Source: Azospirillum thermophilum (GTDB lineage: Bacteria; Pseudomonadota; Alphaproteobacteria; Azospirillales; Azospirillaceae). From it: a stretch of DNA of 64,000 bases. Numbering within the stretch: position 1 is the stretch's first letter; every line of letters starts with the position of its first letter. Location of the stretch: assembly GCF_003130795.1 (NCBI RefSeq), contig NZ_CP029353.1, positions 1,937,501 to 2,001,500 on the forward strand, in the 5' to 3' direction. The position numbers and the translations under genes were made by a program. This document shows positions 41,335 through 51,090 of this stretch, in pieces. The notes under the pieces are model-generated. The model worked only from the letters and a program-made list of their open reading frames with translations, did not search any database and was not told the origin of the DNA.

Positions 41335-41877
41335 ATGCTGATCCGCCCCGCCGGGACGCAGGACCTCGCGGCCATCGCCGCGATCTACAACCACGCCGTC
41401 CTCCACACCACCGCCATCTGGAACGACCGGACGGTGGACCTTGCCAACCGCGCCGCCTGGATGGAGGAGCGGCAGGCCAAGGGCTATCCGGTGCTGGTGT
41501 CGGTGGATGCGCAGGGCACGGTGACGGGCTATGCCGCCTATGGCGACTGGCGCGCCTTCGACGGGTTCCGCCACACGGTGGAGCATTCGGTCTACGTCCA
41601 CCCCGACCACCAGCGCGGCGGCATCGGCCGCGCCCTGCTGACCGCCCTGGTCGGCGAGGCCAAGCGCCGGGGCAAGCATGTGATGGTCGCGGCGATCGAG
41701 GCGGGCAACCAGCCCTCCATCGCGCTGCACCGCTCGCTGGGCTTCGTGCAGACCGGCCTCATGCCGGAGGTCGGCACCAAGTTCGGCCGCTGGCTGGATC
41801 TGGTGTTCCTGCAGCTCAATCTGGACGAGACGGCGGCGACACCGGCGGCGGCGGCGGCGGACGGGACGGCCGGCTGA
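41335..41877 (+). CDS. GNAT N-acetyltransferase, phosphinothricin acetyltransferase-like
   Basis: A 180-residue protein starting MLIRPAGTQDLAAIAAIYNH. The PAT/Bar-type features are AVLHTTAIWNDRTVDLANRA, the acetyl-CoA loop HQRGGIGRALLTALVGEAKR and SIALHRSLGFVQTGLMPEVG. Family members acetylate phosphinothricin or methionine derivatives. A Thr/Ala tail ends the protein. An in-frame longer leader is not conserved. Confidence 0.88.
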   Translation: MLIRPAGTQDLAAIAAIYNHAVLHTTAIWNDRTVDLANRAAWMEERQAKGYPVLVSVDAQGTVTGYAAYGDWRAFDGFRHTVEHSVYVHPDHQRGGIGRALLTALVGEAKRRGKHVMVAAIEAGNQPSIALHRSLGFVQTGLMPEVGTKFGRWLDLVFLQLNLDETAATPAAAAADGTAG

Positions 41878-41883
41878 GCGGGG

Positions 41884-42114
41884 TCAGCCGCCCTCCCCCG
41901 GCGCCTCCTCATCCGGGACGTAGCGCAGGAGGTCGCCGGGCTGGCAGTCGAGGTAGCGGCAGATGGCGGCCAGCGTCTCGAACCGCACGCCCTTCACCTT
42001 GCCCTGCTTCAGCAGCGACAGGTTGGCCTCGGTGATGCCGACCTGCTCGGCCAGGTCCTTGGACTTGACCTTGCGGACGGCGAGCATGACGTCGAGCGTG
42101 ACGATGATGGGCAT
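41884..42114 (-). CDS. XRE-family HTH regulator (YozG-like)
   Basis: A 76-residue protein that is nearly all HTH: MLAVRKVKSKDLAEQVGITE, ANLSLLKQGKVKGVRFETLA, then AICRYLDCQPGDLLRYVPDE. It lies 14 nt downstream of the DUF2975 membrane protein gene. This HTH/DUF2975 pairing recurs across many bacteria and the regulator probably controls its own operon; what the membrane protein does is unknown. Confidence 0.9.
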   Translation of the reverse strand: MPIIVTLDVMLAVRKVKSKDLAEQVGITEANLSLLKQGKVKGVRFETLAAICRYLDCQPGDLLRYVPDEEAPGEGG

Positions 42115-42128
42115 CGGGCGTCGGGGGA

Positions 42129-42701
42129 CTAGATGAACTCGGCATTTTCGCGGGCGATGGCGACGGCCTGCGCCATCACCGCCGCAATCAGCCACACCAT
42201 GCCGGCAAAGAACAGCGGATAGATCTGCCCCGAGCCGATGCCGAGCGTGACGAAGCGCTCGCCCGCCGGATTCTGCAGGGACAGCAGCGCGCTGGCCGGC
42301 GCCTGGACCACGAAGCCCAGCGCCGTCGCCAGCGCCGACAGGCCGGCGAAGCCGCGCAGCCCCGCCACCACCCGCAGGTCGAAATAGACCCCGTCGGCGA
42401 ACAGCGCGAAGCAGCGCCGCGCCCGGACGAGGCCGGCCATCGTCACCCCCACCGGGATCAGGGTGAGCAGGCAGCCGGCCGCCCGCTGCCAGGGATCGAG
42501 CGGCGGATAGGGCCGGCCGGGCGCCGGCCAGCTCCCCTGGGTGACGGAGATGTAGAGGTCGGCCACGTCGGCGGTCGCCCACCACCAGCAGACCAGCAGC
42601 GGCGTCACCACCAGGGCGGCGAGGCAGCCGGCCGCCATCAGGCGGCTGACCAGACGGATGCGGGCCAAGGGAACCTGGAAGCCCAACGGATCGGCGGACA
42701 T
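42129..42701 (-). CDS. DUF2975 membrane protein
   Basis: A 190-residue protein with four predicted membrane helices, at about residues 22-45 (AAGCLAALVVTPLLVCWWWA), 70-90, 115-135 and 160-180 (QIYPLFFAGMVWLIAAVMAQ). LFADGVYFDLRVVAGLRGFA between helices 2 and 3 is typical of DUF2975. It forms a two-gene operon with the small XRE regulator. No catalytic residues are evident. Confidence 0.88.
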   Translation of the reverse strand: MSADPLGFQVPLARIRLVSRLMAAGCLAALVVTPLLVCWWWATADVADLYISVTQGSWPAPGRPYPPLDPWQRAAGCLLTLIPVGVTMAGLVRARRCFALFADGVYFDLRVVAGLRGFAGLSALATALGFVVQAPASALLSLQNPAGERFVTLGIGSGQIYPLFFAGMVWLIAAVMAQAVAIARENAEFI

Positions 42702-42840
42702 GGCGGATCACTCCTGCGGAAGCGCTGCGGATGCCCTCCCTTCTAGATCCGGCATTATCGAAAAACAATAATTTCTTATTGCATCGTGCCGATATTTTTC
42801 TGTAGGGCTTGTCCCATCGCACTCATCGGGAGACAGGATC

Positions 42841-43287
42841 ATGACGACGGGAAAGAGGCTCGCCACCCTGGCGGCGGCATCGGTGCTGGCGGCGGCGCTG
42901 CTGCAGGGGACCGCGGCGCGGACGGCGCTGGCGGCGGCGGCGGCGGCGGGACCGACGGCCTCCGGCCGCGTGTCGGTCGCCATGGCGGTGGAGCAGTTGA
43001 AGGCCGCCGGCAGCGACGCGGCGGCGCGCGACCGGGTGTCCTCCTATCTCGGCGGGCTGGTGGAATCGATGCTGGCGCTCGACGGCCGGGTCGAACGGGC
43101 GAGCGGCGGCCGCCACCTGTTCTGCAAGACCGCCGGGGGCTCGCTCGACGGGGACGAACTGATCGCCGCCTTCGCCGCGGCGGCCCCCGATCCCTCGCGC
43201 TGGGCGGAGACCGAGGCGGCGCCGATCATCGTCGACCATCTGCTGGCCAGATATCCCTGCCCGGACGGAGTCGCGCTGCGGCGATGA
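42841..43287 (+). CDS. Secreted Rap1a/Tai-like small protein
   Basis: A 148-residue protein with an N-terminal signal peptide (residues 1-32; LAAASVLAAALLQGTAARTA) rich in alanine. The mature part shows SSYLGGLVESMLALDG, RHLFCKTAGGSLDGDELIAA and a C-terminal ADHLLARYPCPDG-type segment (IIVDHLLARYPCPDGVALRR), with two Cys that likely form a disulfide. This resembles the Rap1a/Tai immunity-protein fold seen in many stand-alone secreted proteins. No type VI effector is adjacent, so an immunity role is not implied. Confidence 0.65.
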   Translation: MTTGKRLATLAAASVLAAALLQGTAARTALAAAAAAGPTASGRVSVAMAVEQLKAAGSDAAARDRVSSYLGGLVESMLALDGRVERASGGRHLFCKTAGGSLDGDELIAAFAAAAPDPSRWAETEAAPIIVDHLLARYPCPDGVALRR

Positions 43288-43333
43288 GGCACCCCCCTTC
43301 CCCGCGAGCGCGAGCGTCACCATCTGTGCGGGC

Positions 43334-44215
43334 ATGAGCCTGCACGACCTCCTCGCGAAACTCCCCGTCGGCCCCTGGCGCAAGGCCGGGCCGGTGGTGT
43401 CCGTCCTGCCCCTGTCGGGCGCCATCGGCGATTTCGGACCGCTGCGCCGCAGCCTGACCTTCGCCCGGCTGGCCCCGCTGATCGAGCGCGCCTTCGCGCC
43501 CAAGCGGCAGGCGGCGGTGGCGCTGATCGTCAACTCCCCCGGCGGGTCGCCGGTGCAGTCGGCGCTGATCGCCAAGCGCATCCGCGACCTGTCGGAGGAG
43601 AAGAAAGTGCCGGTCTTCGCCTTCTGCGAGGACGTGGCGGCGTCGGGCGGCTATTGGCTGGCCTGCGCGGCGGACGAGATCTGGGCCGACGAGAGCTCCA
43701 TCGTCGGGTCGATCGGCGTGGTCTCCTCCGGCTTCGGGCTGCAGGAGCTGATCGCCCGCCACGGCATCGAGCGGCGGCTCTACACCGCCGGCGACCGGAA
43801 GGTGCTGCTCGACCCCTTCCTGCCCGAGCGGGCGGACGGGGTGGAGCATCTGAAGGCGCTGCAGGCGGAGGTGCATGAGAGCTTCAAGGCGATGGTGCGC
43901 GCCCGCCGCGGCGCCCGGCTCGCCGGACCGGAGGAGGAGCTGTTCTCCGGCGCCTTCTGGGCCGGTCGGCGGGCGAAGGCGCTGGGCCTGATCGACGGGA
44001 TCGGCGACGCGCGGACGGTGCTGCGCGGCCGCTTCGGCGAGAAGGTGCGCCTGCGCGTCGTCCACGAGGAGCAGGGGCTGCTGCGCCGCGCCGGCCTGCG
44101 CGCCGCCGGCGCCGGGACGGGCGGCCCCGACATCGCCGCCCTGGCCGCCGCCCTGCCCGGAGCCGCCCTGGCGACCGTCGAGGAGCGGGCGCTGTGGGCG
44201 CGGTTCGGGCTGTAG
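43334..44215 (+). CDS. S49 family serine peptidase (SppA/SohB-like)
   Basis: A 293-residue protein. VSVLPLSGAIGDFG, ALIVNSPGGSPVQSALIAKR, the catalytic Ser in DVAASGGYWLACAADEIWAD, and SSIVGSIGVVSSGFGLQELI are characteristic of S49 peptidases, which degrade signal peptides or membrane proteins. The Lys general base lies further on (SFKAMVRARRG region). No membrane anchor is visible at the N-terminus, unlike SppA. It starts 46 nt after the secreted protein gene. Confidence 0.9.
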   Translation: MSLHDLLAKLPVGPWRKAGPVVSVLPLSGAIGDFGPLRRSLTFARLAPLIERAFAPKRQAAVALIVNSPGGSPVQSALIAKRIRDLSEEKKVPVFAFCEDVAASGGYWLACAADEIWADESSIVGSIGVVSSGFGLQELIARHGIERRLYTAGDRKVLLDPFLPERADGVEHLKALQAEVHESFKAMVRARRGARLAGPEEELFSGAFWAGRRAKALGLIDGIGDARTVLRGRFGEKVRLRVVHEEQGLLRRAGLRAAGAGTGGPDIAALAAALPGAALATVEERALWARFGL

Positions 44216-44278
44216 CGGGGGGAGGCCGTTGCCGCTATCCTTCCCGGCGTGGTTGAGGCGGCGGAAAGGGAGACGGCG

Positions 44279-44539
44279 ATGGGGCACCTGATCCTGAAGG
44301 ACCTGGACGACGGCCTTGTTCAACGGCTGCAGAGCCGCGCCGCCGCCCACGGCCGCTCGCCGGAGGAGGAGTTGCGGGCGATCCTGCAGGAGACGCTGAG
44401 TTCGCCGGTGGACGGACAAAGCGATTTCTGGAACCGGATGGCTGCCCGCCGTGCCCGGCTCTCCGCCATTCCATTCCCCGACAGCACGGCCCTGATCCGT
44501 GAGGACCGCGACCGCCGTGCCGGCCTGATCCCCGAGTGA
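44279..44539 (+). CDS. Type II antitoxin, FitA/VapB-like ribbon-helix-helix
   Basis: An 86-residue protein beginning MGHLILKDLDDGLVQRLQSR, then AAHGRSPEEELRAILQETL, the FitA-type RHH DNA-binding half. The C-terminal part (WNRMAARRARLSAIPFPDST) should wrap the toxin. GGAAAGGGAGA precedes the ATG. The PIN toxin gene follows after 13 nt. Confidence 0.88.
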   Translation: MGHLILKDLDDGLVQRLQSRAAAHGRSPEEELRAILQETLSSPVDGQSDFWNRMAARRARLSAIPFPDSTALIREDRDRRAGLIPE

Positions 44540-44552
44540 CGGGCCCGGATCG

Positions 44553-45035
44553 ATGGGAACGAGTTGCGCCTTCATCGTCGACAGCAGTGTCGCGATCAAA
44601 TGGGCCATACCGGAAAGCGGTTCGGATCTGGCGGCAAGGCTGTGGTCGGCACGGCTGCTGGCGCCGGACCTGATGCGGATCGAGTGCGCCAACGTTCTTT
44701 GGCGGCTCGTCGCGCGCTACGGACTGCCACGGGACGAAGCGGTCAGCGCCCTTGAGGAGCTGACGACCGGCCCAATCGTCTATCATGATACCCGTGCGCT
44801 TGAGCGAGATGCCCTGGAGCTCGCCCTCGCGCTCGATCACCCGGTCTATGATTGCTGCTTCCTGGCGCTTGCCAGACGTGAAGGCATACCTTTGGTGACC
44901 GAGGATCGGCGCCTTGCCGGCGTCGTCGGGCGGGCGCCACAGGCGGGAGTGGCGGTGCTGACCCTCGCAGAGGCCGCCGCAGGGCTGGACCGGCCGACCA
45001 CCCCTCTCCCCGGAAATCGTCCCCACGCCCCTTGA
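44553..45035 (+). CDS. PIN-domain toxin (VapC/FitB-like)
   Basis: A 160-residue ribonuclease toxin. The four acidic PIN positions are visible: Asp in FIVDSSVAIKWAIPES, Glu in MRIECANVLWRLVARYG, Asp in HPVYDCCFLALARREG and Asp in LVTEDRRLAG. It forms an antitoxin-toxin operon with the RHH gene. An extension of about 20 residues at the C-terminus (LDRPTTPLPGNRPHAP) is unusual. Confidence 0.92.
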   Translation: MGTSCAFIVDSSVAIKWAIPESGSDLAARLWSARLLAPDLMRIECANVLWRLVARYGLPRDEAVSALEELTTGPIVYHDTRALERDALELALALDHPVYDCCFLALARREGIPLVTEDRRLAGVVGRAPQAGVAVLTLAEAAAGLDRPTTPLPGNRPHAP

Positions 45036-45066
45036 CCGCGCCGCCTTACCCTCCTAATCCTGCGGG

Positions 45067-45369
45067 ATGTTCACGAAGCTCCTGGTCATTGTGCTGGTGA
45101 TCGTCGGCGTCTGGTACGGCTGGCGGTGGGTCAACCGCGTCCAGTCGGTGGGGCGGGAGCGCATGCGCGACAAGCGGCGCGAGGCGCCGGCCGCCCGGTC
45201 CGCCGCGGGCGGCGGCGGCGGATCGGCCAGGGGCGGATCGGCCAGGGATGGCGCCATGAGCACCGCCCTGGACGCCGAGGACATGGAGAAATGTCCGGAA
45301 TGCGGGGCCTATGTGGCGCCGCGCTCCGCCGTGTCCTGCGGCCGGCCGGCCTGCCCCTACGGACGCTGA
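45067..45369 (+). CDS. Small membrane protein with zinc-ribbon tail
   Basis: A 100-residue protein with one membrane helix (residues 4-19, KLLVIVLVIVGVWYGWRW), a basic and Gly-rich linker (residues 27-62) and a C-terminal zinc-ribbon-like part: CPECGAYVAPRSAVSCGRPACPYGR in two pairs of Cys. Small proteins with this layout occur in alphaproteobacteria, but their role is not known to me. The linker contains two tandem GGSAR units (GSARGGSARDG). Confidence 0.75.
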   Translation: MFTKLLVIVLVIVGVWYGWRWVNRVQSVGRERMRDKRREAPAARSAAGGGGGSARGGSARDGAMSTALDAEDMEKCPECGAYVAPRSAVSCGRPACPYGR

Positions 45370-45515
45370 GCCGGCGAAGCCTCCCGCCGCGCACCACCCA
45401 ACTCGCCGCAACACCGCCCGGCCCGCCGGAGCAAGCACCGGCTCATGGCTTGATTCCGCGATGCGGCGCGCCTATCGTGCGGGCCATTTTCTCACCAACC
45501 GCATCGTGAACGCCC

Positions 45516-46388
45516 ATGGGCTCGACCGCCTCCAGCCGCGGCCTGTCGTTCCAGGCCCTGATCCTCAAGCTTCACCAGTACTGGTCGGAGCAGGGTTGCG
45601 TCATCCTGCAGCCCTACGACATGGAGGTCGGGGCGGGTACCTTCCACCCGGCGACCACGCTCCGCGCGCTCGGCCCCGACCGCGACTGGCGGGCGGCCTA
45701 TGTCCAGCCCTCGCGCCGGCCCAAGGACGGGCGCTATGGCGAGAACCCGAACCGGCTGCAGCACTATTACCAGTACCAGGTCATCCTGAAGCCGTCGCCG
45801 GCCAACGCGCAGGAGCTGTACCTGAACAGCCTGCGCGTGCTGGGCATCGACCCCGGCCTGCACGACATCCGCTTCGTCGAGGACGACTGGGAAAGCCCGA
45901 CGCTGGGCGCCTGGGGCCTGGGCTGGGAAGTCTGGTGCGACGGCATGGAGGTGACGCAGTACACCTATTTCCAGCAGGTCGGCGGCATCGAGTGCGACCC
46001 CGTCTCGGTCGAGCTGACCTACGGGCTGGAACGGCTCGCCATGTATGTCCAGGGGGTGGAGAACGTCTACGACCTGGACTTCAACGGCGCCGGGGTGAAG
46101 TACGGCGACGTCTTCAAGCGGGCCGAGATCGAGTATTCGACCCACAATTTCGAGCTGGCCAACACCGACATGCTGCTGCGGCATTTCGAGGATGCCGAGG
46201 CGGAGTGCCGGGCGCTGGTCGCCAAGGGCGTCGCCCTGCCCGCCTATGACCAGTGCATCAAGGCGTCCCACCTCTTCAACCTGCTCGACGCCCGCGGCGT
46301 GATCAGCGTCGTCGAGCGCGCCGCCTACATCGGCCGCGTCCGCGCGCTGGCCAAGGCCTGCTGCGAAGCCTGGACGGGGGCCAAGTAA
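45516..46388 (+). CDS. glyQ: Glycyl-tRNA synthetase alpha subunit
   Basis: A 290-residue catalytic class II subunit of the bacterial alpha2beta2 enzyme. [20 protein letters not shown], the motif-2 region [20 protein letters not shown] and [20 protein letters not shown] are diagnostic. The ATG at 45516 begins [13 protein letters not shown]. glyS follows after 4 nt. Confidence 0.98.
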   Translation: MGSTASSRGLSFQALILKLHQYWSEQGCVILQPYDMEVGAGTFHPATTLRALGPDRDWRAAYVQPSRRPKDGRYGENPNRLQHYYQYQVILKPSPANAQELYLNSLRVLGIDPGLHDIRFVEDDWESPTLGAWGLGWEVWCDGMEVTQYTYFQQVGGIECDPVSVELTYGLERLAMYVQGVENVYDLDFNGAGVKYGDVFKRAEIEYSTHNFELANTDMLLRHFEDAEAECRALVAKGVALPAYDQCIKASHLFNLLDARGVISVVERAAYIGRVRALAKACCEAWTGAK

Positions 46389-46392
46389 AGCC

Positions 46393-48480
46393 ATGACCGA
46401 ACTGCTGATCGAATTCTTCTCCGAAGAAATCCCCGCCCGCATGCAGGCCCGCGCGGCCGACGACCTGAAGCGGCTCGTCACCGAGCGGCTGGCGGCCAAC
46501 GGCCTGACCTTCACCGCCGCCGCCGCCCATTCCACGCCGCGCCGCCTGACGCTGGTGGTGGACGGGCTGCCGCAGGCGACGGCCGACGTGCGCGAGGAAA
46601 AGAAGGGGCCGCGCGTCGGCTCGCCCGAGCAGGCGGTCGCCGGCTTCCTGAAGTCGGCCGGCCTCGCCAGCCTCGACCAGTGCGAGCAGCGCGACACCGG
46701 CAAGGGCGTCTTCTATTTCGCGGTGACCGAGCGCAAGGGCCGCGCCACCGCCGAGGTGCTGGCCGAGATCATCCCCGCGGTGATGGCCGAGTTCCCCTGG
46801 CCGAAGTCGATGCGCTGGGGCACCGGGTCGGTGCGCTGGGTCCGCCCGCTGCACTCCATCGTCGCCGTGTTCGGCGGCCGTCCGCTGGAGGGCGCCTTCG
46901 CGCTGGGCAACGACCAGCCGGCGGTCCCCTTCGGCAACGTCACCCGCGGCCACCGCTTCCTCGCCCCCGACGCCTTCACGGTCGAGAGCTTCGCCGACTA
47001 CACGGAGAAGCTGCGGGCGGCCAAGGTCATCCTGGACCGCGAGGAGCGCAAGGCGAAGATCAAGGCCGACGCCGAGGCGCTGGCCGCCGCCAAGGGCCTG
47101 ACCCTGTCGCCCGACGACGGGCTGCTGGAGGAGGTCGCCGGCCTCGTCGAGTGGCCGGTGGTGCTGATGGGCTCGATCGACGAGCAGTTCATGGACGTGC
47201 CGCCGGAGGTGCTGATCACCTCGATGCGCACGCACCAGAAGTATTTCGCCACGCTCGACGCCGCGGGGAAGATGGCCCGCCACTTCGTCGTGGTCGCCAA
47301 CACCGAGACCAGGGACGGCGGGGCCGCGGTGGTGGCCGGCAACGAGCGCGTGCTGCGCGCCCGCCTGTCCGACGCCAAGTTCTTCTGGGACCAGGACCGC
47401 AGGATCCGCCTGGAGGACCGCGTGCCGAAGCTGGCGGCGATCACCTTCCACGCCAGGCTGGGCACGGTGGCCGAGAAGGTCACCCGCGTGCAGCTTCTGG
47501 CGGCGGAGATCGCCCGGACCATCGGCGCGAATCCGGACCAGGCGACCCGCGCCGCCCTGCTGTGCAAGGCCGACCTGGTGTCGGAGGTGGTCGGCGAGTT
47601 CCCCGAGGTGCAGGGCATCATGGGCCGCTACTACGCGCTCGGCGAGGGCGAGAGCCCGGAGGTCGCCGACGCCATCGCCGCCCATTACAAGCCGCTGGGG
47701 CCGTCCGACAGCTGCCCGACCGCGCCGGTGTCGGTGGCGGTGGCGCTGGCCGACAAGCTGGACACGCTGGTCGGCTTCTTCGCCATCGACGAGAAGCCGA
47801 CGGGCTCCAAGGATCCCTTCGCCCTGCGCCGCGCGGCCCTGGGCGTCATCCGGCTGATCCTGGAGAACGGGCTGCGGCTGCCGCTGACCGGCGTGTTCCG
47901 GGAGGCCCACGGCGCCTTCACCGCCGGCGGCTTCGCCCCGGCCGACACGGTGGCGGGCGAGCTGCTGTCCTTCTTCGCCGACCGGCTGAAGGTGACGCTG
48001 CGCGACCAGGGCGTGCGGCATGACCTGATCGACGCGGTGTTCGCGCTGGGCGGCGAGGACGACCTCGTGCGGCTGCTGGCGCGGGTGAAGGCGCTGCAGG
48101 CCTTCGTCGGGTCGGAGGAAGGGGCGAACCTGCTGGCCGCCTACAAGCGCGCCAGCAACATCGTGCGCATCGAGGAGAAGAAGGACGGCACCAGCTTCGA
48201 TCAGCCGGTGGACGCCGCCCGCCTGACCCAGGCGGAGGAGAAGGACCTGCACGGCGCGCTGGGCGAGGCGGCGGCAGCGGCCAAGCCCCTGCTGGCGGCG
48301 GAGGATTTCACCGGCACCATGGCGGCGCTGGCGACGCTGCGCGGCCCGCTGGACGCCTTCTTCGACAAGGTGACGGTGAATGCCGAGGACAGGGAGCTGC
48401 GCGTCAACCGCCTGCGCCTGCTGGGCGAAATCCGCCGCACGCTGAACGCCGTCGCGGACTTCTCGCGGATCGAGGGGTAA
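46393..48480 (+). CDS. glyS: Glycyl-tRNA synthetase beta subunit
   Basis: A 695-residue tRNA-binding subunit. It begins [40 protein letters not shown] and [20 protein letters not shown] are conserved, an HD-like part contains [20 protein letters not shown], and the C-terminal anticodon-binding domain ends [19 protein letters not shown]. The gene is intact, with a terminator 46 nt after the stop. It is coupled to glyQ. Confidence 0.98.
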   Translation: MTELLIEFFSEEIPARMQARAADDLKRLVTERLAANGLTFTAAAAHSTPRRLTLVVDGLPQATADVREEKKGPRVGSPEQAVAGFLKSAGLASLDQCEQRDTGKGVFYFAVTERKGRATAEVLAEIIPAVMAEFPWPKSMRWGTGSVRWVRPLHSIVAVFGGRPLEGAFALGNDQPAVPFGNVTRGHRFLAPDAFTVESFADYTEKLRAAKVILDREERKAKIKADAEALAAAKGLTLSPDDGLLEEVAGLVEWPVVLMGSIDEQFMDVPPEVLITSMRTHQKYFATLDAAGKMARHFVVVANTETRDGGAAVVAGNERVLRARLSDAKFFWDQDRRIRLEDRVPKLAAITFHARLGTVAEKVTRVQLLAAEIARTIGANPDQATRAALLCKADLVSEVVGEFPEVQGIMGRYYALGEGESPEVADAIAAHYKPLGPSDSCPTAPVSVAVALADKLDTLVGFFAIDEKPTGSKDPFALRRAALGVIRLILENGLRLPLTGVFREAHGAFTAGGFAPADTVAGELLSFFADRLKVTLRDQGVRHDLIDAVFALGGEDDLVRLLARVKALQAFVGSEEGANLLAAYKRASNIVRIEEKKDGTSFDQPVDAARLTQAEEKDLHGALGEAAAAAKPLLAAEDFTGTMAALATLRGPLDAFFDKVTVNAEDRELRVNRLRLLGEIRRTLNAVADFSRIEG

Positions 48481-48525
48481 ACGGCGATCCCACCCGTTCC
48501 CGGGAGCGGACAGGATGGGGAACGG

Positions 48526-48566
48526 AAGGCCCTCCGGCCGGGGACGACCCGGCGGAGGGCCTTTTT
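48526..48566 (+). terminator. Terminator of glyQS
   Basis: AAGGCCCTCCG (48526-48536) pairs with CGGAGGGCCTT (48553-48563), with an inner GCC/GGC pair near the loop, and is followed by TTTTTG. Confidence 0.9.
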
Positions 48567-48593
48567 GTTCGGGACGGGCCGCCGGCCGATCCG

Positions 48594-49502
48594 TCAGACC
48601 GAATGGCTCACCGATCCCCGGAAGATGCCGTACACCGCGGCCAGCATGCCGCCGGCCTTGTCGCGGGCGAAATCGTCATCGCCCCTCGACAGCACCATGC
48701 CGACCGTCCGTCCGCTGCCGTCGACGAGGTCGAAGCGTCGGAACTCGGTGGGTCGCGGGCAGTACTCCTCGTCAAAGCGCTGGAGGCGATCGAGCATGCC
48801 GTTGAGCGCGGACTGGCCGTCCGATTCGCGGAAGGTGAAGGTGGCGTCGGTCACATCGGCCGCGAACTCGCGATCGAAGGCCAAATACATATCGTTGCCG
48901 TAGTCGGCATTGTCTCTTTCATAGGAGCCTATGATGCCGATGGCTCCCATGGATTCCTTGTTCGGGATGAAGGTCGGCTCTTCACCAGGGGTGGAGGCGG
49001 GCATGGCCAGACCCTGTTGCGCCGCCACCAGGTCTTCCAAGTCACCGGCGGATTCAATCCAGCTGGTGCTCTTGTGATCCGGAATACCGACGACCTTGTG
49101 CGTCATCATACAGGCCTTGAAATGGGCTTCGTACCAGATCCTCAGCTGGTCATAGTAGGGTGCCTTGGCCTTCGCCTCTGCTTCCAGAGCCTCTGCCTCC
49201 ACCCTTTTCCGTGCTTCGTCCTGCGCGATCCGGATGTGCTCCTGCCGAGAGCGCTCCTGTATCATCCGGATCGTCTCGCGCATCTGGGGGGTGAGTTCGG
49301 CTTCGGTCACCACCCGTACAGAGGGGTCCTCCTGTACCGGGGCGGATGGCCGGGCGGACACCGTGAGAGACACTTCAGGGCCGATCGGCGCGGGCCGGGG
49401 CTTGAGGTCGATGGCCGCCGGCGCGGCCGGCGCGCGAGAGGCCGGTTGGGACCGGGACAGCAGGGCGATGCCCGTGCCCAGTGTTTTGTTGACGATGGTC
49501 AT
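48594..49502 (-). CDS. Unknown protein with coiled coil
   Basis: A 302-residue protein that I do not recognise. The start was chosen at MTIVNKTLGTGIALLSRSQP, preceded by GGGAG. A Pro/Ala-rich segment (residues 20-55) is followed by a coiled coil (about 65-115; MIQERSRQEHIRIAQDEARK and EAEALEAEAKAKA) and a C-terminal globular part: ADVTDATFTFRESDGQSALN, FDLVDGSGRTVGMVLSRGDD. There is no clear signal peptide. Codon use is less GC-biased than that of the neighbours. It is next to the RTX gene in the same direction, so the two may belong to one acquired stretch. Confidence 0.6.
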   Translation of the reverse strand: MTIVNKTLGTGIALLSRSQPASRAPAAPAAIDLKPRPAPIGPEVSLTVSARPSAPVQEDPSVRVVTEAELTPQMRETIRMIQERSRQEHIRIAQDEARKRVEAEALEAEAKAKAPYYDQLRIWYEAHFKACMMTHKVVGIPDHKSTSWIESAGDLEDLVAAQQGLAMPASTPGEEPTFIPNKESMGAIGIIGSYERDNADYGNDMYLAFDREFAADVTDATFTFRESDGQSALNGMLDRLQRFDEEYCPRPTEFRRFDLVDGSGRTVGMVLSRGDDDFARDKAGGMLAAVYGIFRGSVSHSV

Positions 49503-49686
49503 GGTGGCTCCCCGTGATGAACATGCTGGGCGGTGGCTGGGCGCAGCCTGGGGGTCAAGCCATACATTCTGTTTGACTTGAACCCGGGTTTGCGCCGGCT
49601 TCTCCATGCGCAGGTGCCTTCACGCGAAGACAAATCGAAACATCATCCAGATCAGCTCGATACCCGTTGATGAAACCCGTCCCGGG

Positions 49687-50664
49687 TTACCCGCGGATAA
49701 TCCAGCTATCCGGCAGATCATTGACCGTGATGCCGGACAAGGTTATCGAGCCGTAACTCTGACCATTCTGCGTAAACTTGACGAACGTATCGTTGCCTTT
49801 GATGGCGCACTCGGCTTCAACACCGGCCCGCACGAAGATGCGGTCGCCTTCGGCCGCGTTGAAGTCCTTGACAGTTACGGCCCCGACCGACTTGAAGATG
49901 TCGGCGCCGGTACCGCCGGTCAGTTCACCGCCATTACCAATCAGCAGGTCATCGCCGGCGCCGCCGAAGAGGGCGTCGCGGTTCGACCACCCGCCGAAGA
50001 TCGTGTCGTTGCCGTTCGACCCGATGATCGTGTCGTCGCCGTTGAGGCCGGTGATCTGGGCGATGCCGGTCAGTGTCGTATTGCTGAAGTCGAGACGGGT
50101 CGCCGTGTTGGCGGTCTGGATGGTGGTGTTGTTTCCATGCCCGGTGATCGAATCGATACGGGCGATGGACTTGAGCCCGATCACCGTGTTGTCGCCATAG
50201 GCGATGATTTCGTCATGGCCATGGTAATTCGCCTGACCGGGCGTGTTTCCGACGAAATCCTCGTCCCCGCCGTCGATCTCGCAATAACCGAAATTCTGGC
50301 TTTTCGAGAAGATGAACTTGTCGTCGCCCGCCCCGCCCTTCAGGGTCGACTCGCCCGACCCGGAGGTCAGCGTGTCGTTGCCGGCGTCGCCATACAGTTT
50401 CCCGCCGCCGGAGGTGATCTCCAGATAGTCGTTGCCGGCTTCTCCATGCAGGAGGCCCAGGCTGATGTCCGACAGGACGTCGTTGCCGTCACCGCCATAC
50501 ATCTCGTCCCAGCCGTACGACCCGTACATCGAGTCGTTTCCGCCGCCGCCGTACATGTAGTTCGGCTTGTCGCCGAAGCCCTTCGGCGCACTGGAGATAA
50601 TGTCGTTGGCGTTGTCCCCGACGAAATAGTCACCGGTGCTGTTGCTGAACTTCGTTACGCTCAT
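49687..50664 (-). CDS. RTX (hemolysin-type) calcium-binding repeat protein
   Basis: A 325-residue protein with seven visible nonapeptide-type blocks: YGGGGNDSMYG, YGGDGNDVLS, HGEAGNDYLE, YGDAGNDTLT, KGGAGDDKFIF, FGGAGDDLLIG and TGGTGADIFK. These bind calcium in beta rolls. There is no N-terminal signal, as expected for type I secretion; the C-terminal region (SGITVNDLPDSWIIRG) may hold the secretion signal. No ABC/HlyD secretion genes are in the window. No enzymatic domain is seen, so it may be a surface or matrix protein. The start has AGGGAA upstream. Codon use is relatively low in GC. Confidence 0.88.
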   Translation of the reverse strand: MSVTKFSNSTGDYFVGDNANDIISSAPKGFGDKPNYMYGGGGNDSMYGSYGWDEMYGGDGNDVLSDISLGLLHGEAGNDYLEITSGGGKLYGDAGNDTLTSGSGESTLKGGAGDDKFIFSKSQNFGYCEIDGGDEDFVGNTPGQANYHGHDEIIAYGDNTVIGLKSIARIDSITGHGNNTTIQTANTATRLDFSNTTLTGIAQITGLNGDDTIIGSNGNDTIFGGWSNRDALFGGAGDDLLIGNGGELTGGTGADIFKSVGAVTVKDFNAAEGDRIFVRAGVEAECAIKGNDTFVKFTQNGQSYGSITLSGITVNDLPDSWIIRG

Positions 50665-50879
50665 GACGCTTTGTTCCCTTGGTGTCTCTCGCCGATCCGT
50701 GAAGAGAGCGGTTCCCGTCACCGGTATGGACCGGACTGCACGCCCGCGAACTTGCATATGGGAGTATGACGACGCCCCTGTACGGAAAGGTTGCAGTGTC
50801 AGTGGGACACAGGGCGATTAAGTCCCGTTAAAAAAAGCTGTGGCCCGGGCGATCCTGTTCAGCCAAAGGGTGCAGCCCC

Positions 50880-51068
50880 TCACGCCCCGAGGAAGTCGGC
50901 GGCGGTGACGGCCCCGCCGGTCGCGGCACGGATGCGGGCCAGCACCGCCGGGCGCGGGATGCGCAGGCCGTGGCGGTAGCGGTTGACCGAAGCCTGGCTG
51001 ACCCCGATGAGGGCGGCGAAGGCCTCTTCCTTGGTGCGGGTGGTGATGAGCCAGTCGTCGAGCGTCAT
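50880..51068 (-). CDS. Cro-like HTH regulator
   Basis: A 62-residue protein: MTLDDWLITTRTKEEAFAAL, IGVSQASVNRYRHGLRIPRP, AVLARIRAATGGAVTAADFL. It resembles Cro/YdaS-type small HTH proteins. It is divergent from a CI-like S24 repressor gene, with a 90-nt shared control region. This arrangement is typical of a two-repressor switch, although no other prophage gene is near. Confidence 0.82.
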   Translation of the reverse strand: MTLDDWLITTRTKEEAFAALIGVSQASVNRYRHGLRIPRPAVLARIRAATGGAVTAADFLGA

Positions 51069-51090
51069 GCCGCGATGGTAGTGCGGCCAT

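Noticed and set aside
42841..43287. Type VI immunity role for the Rap1a/Tai-like protein
   Set aside because: No effector or secretion genes nearby; the fold is widespread in unrelated contexts.
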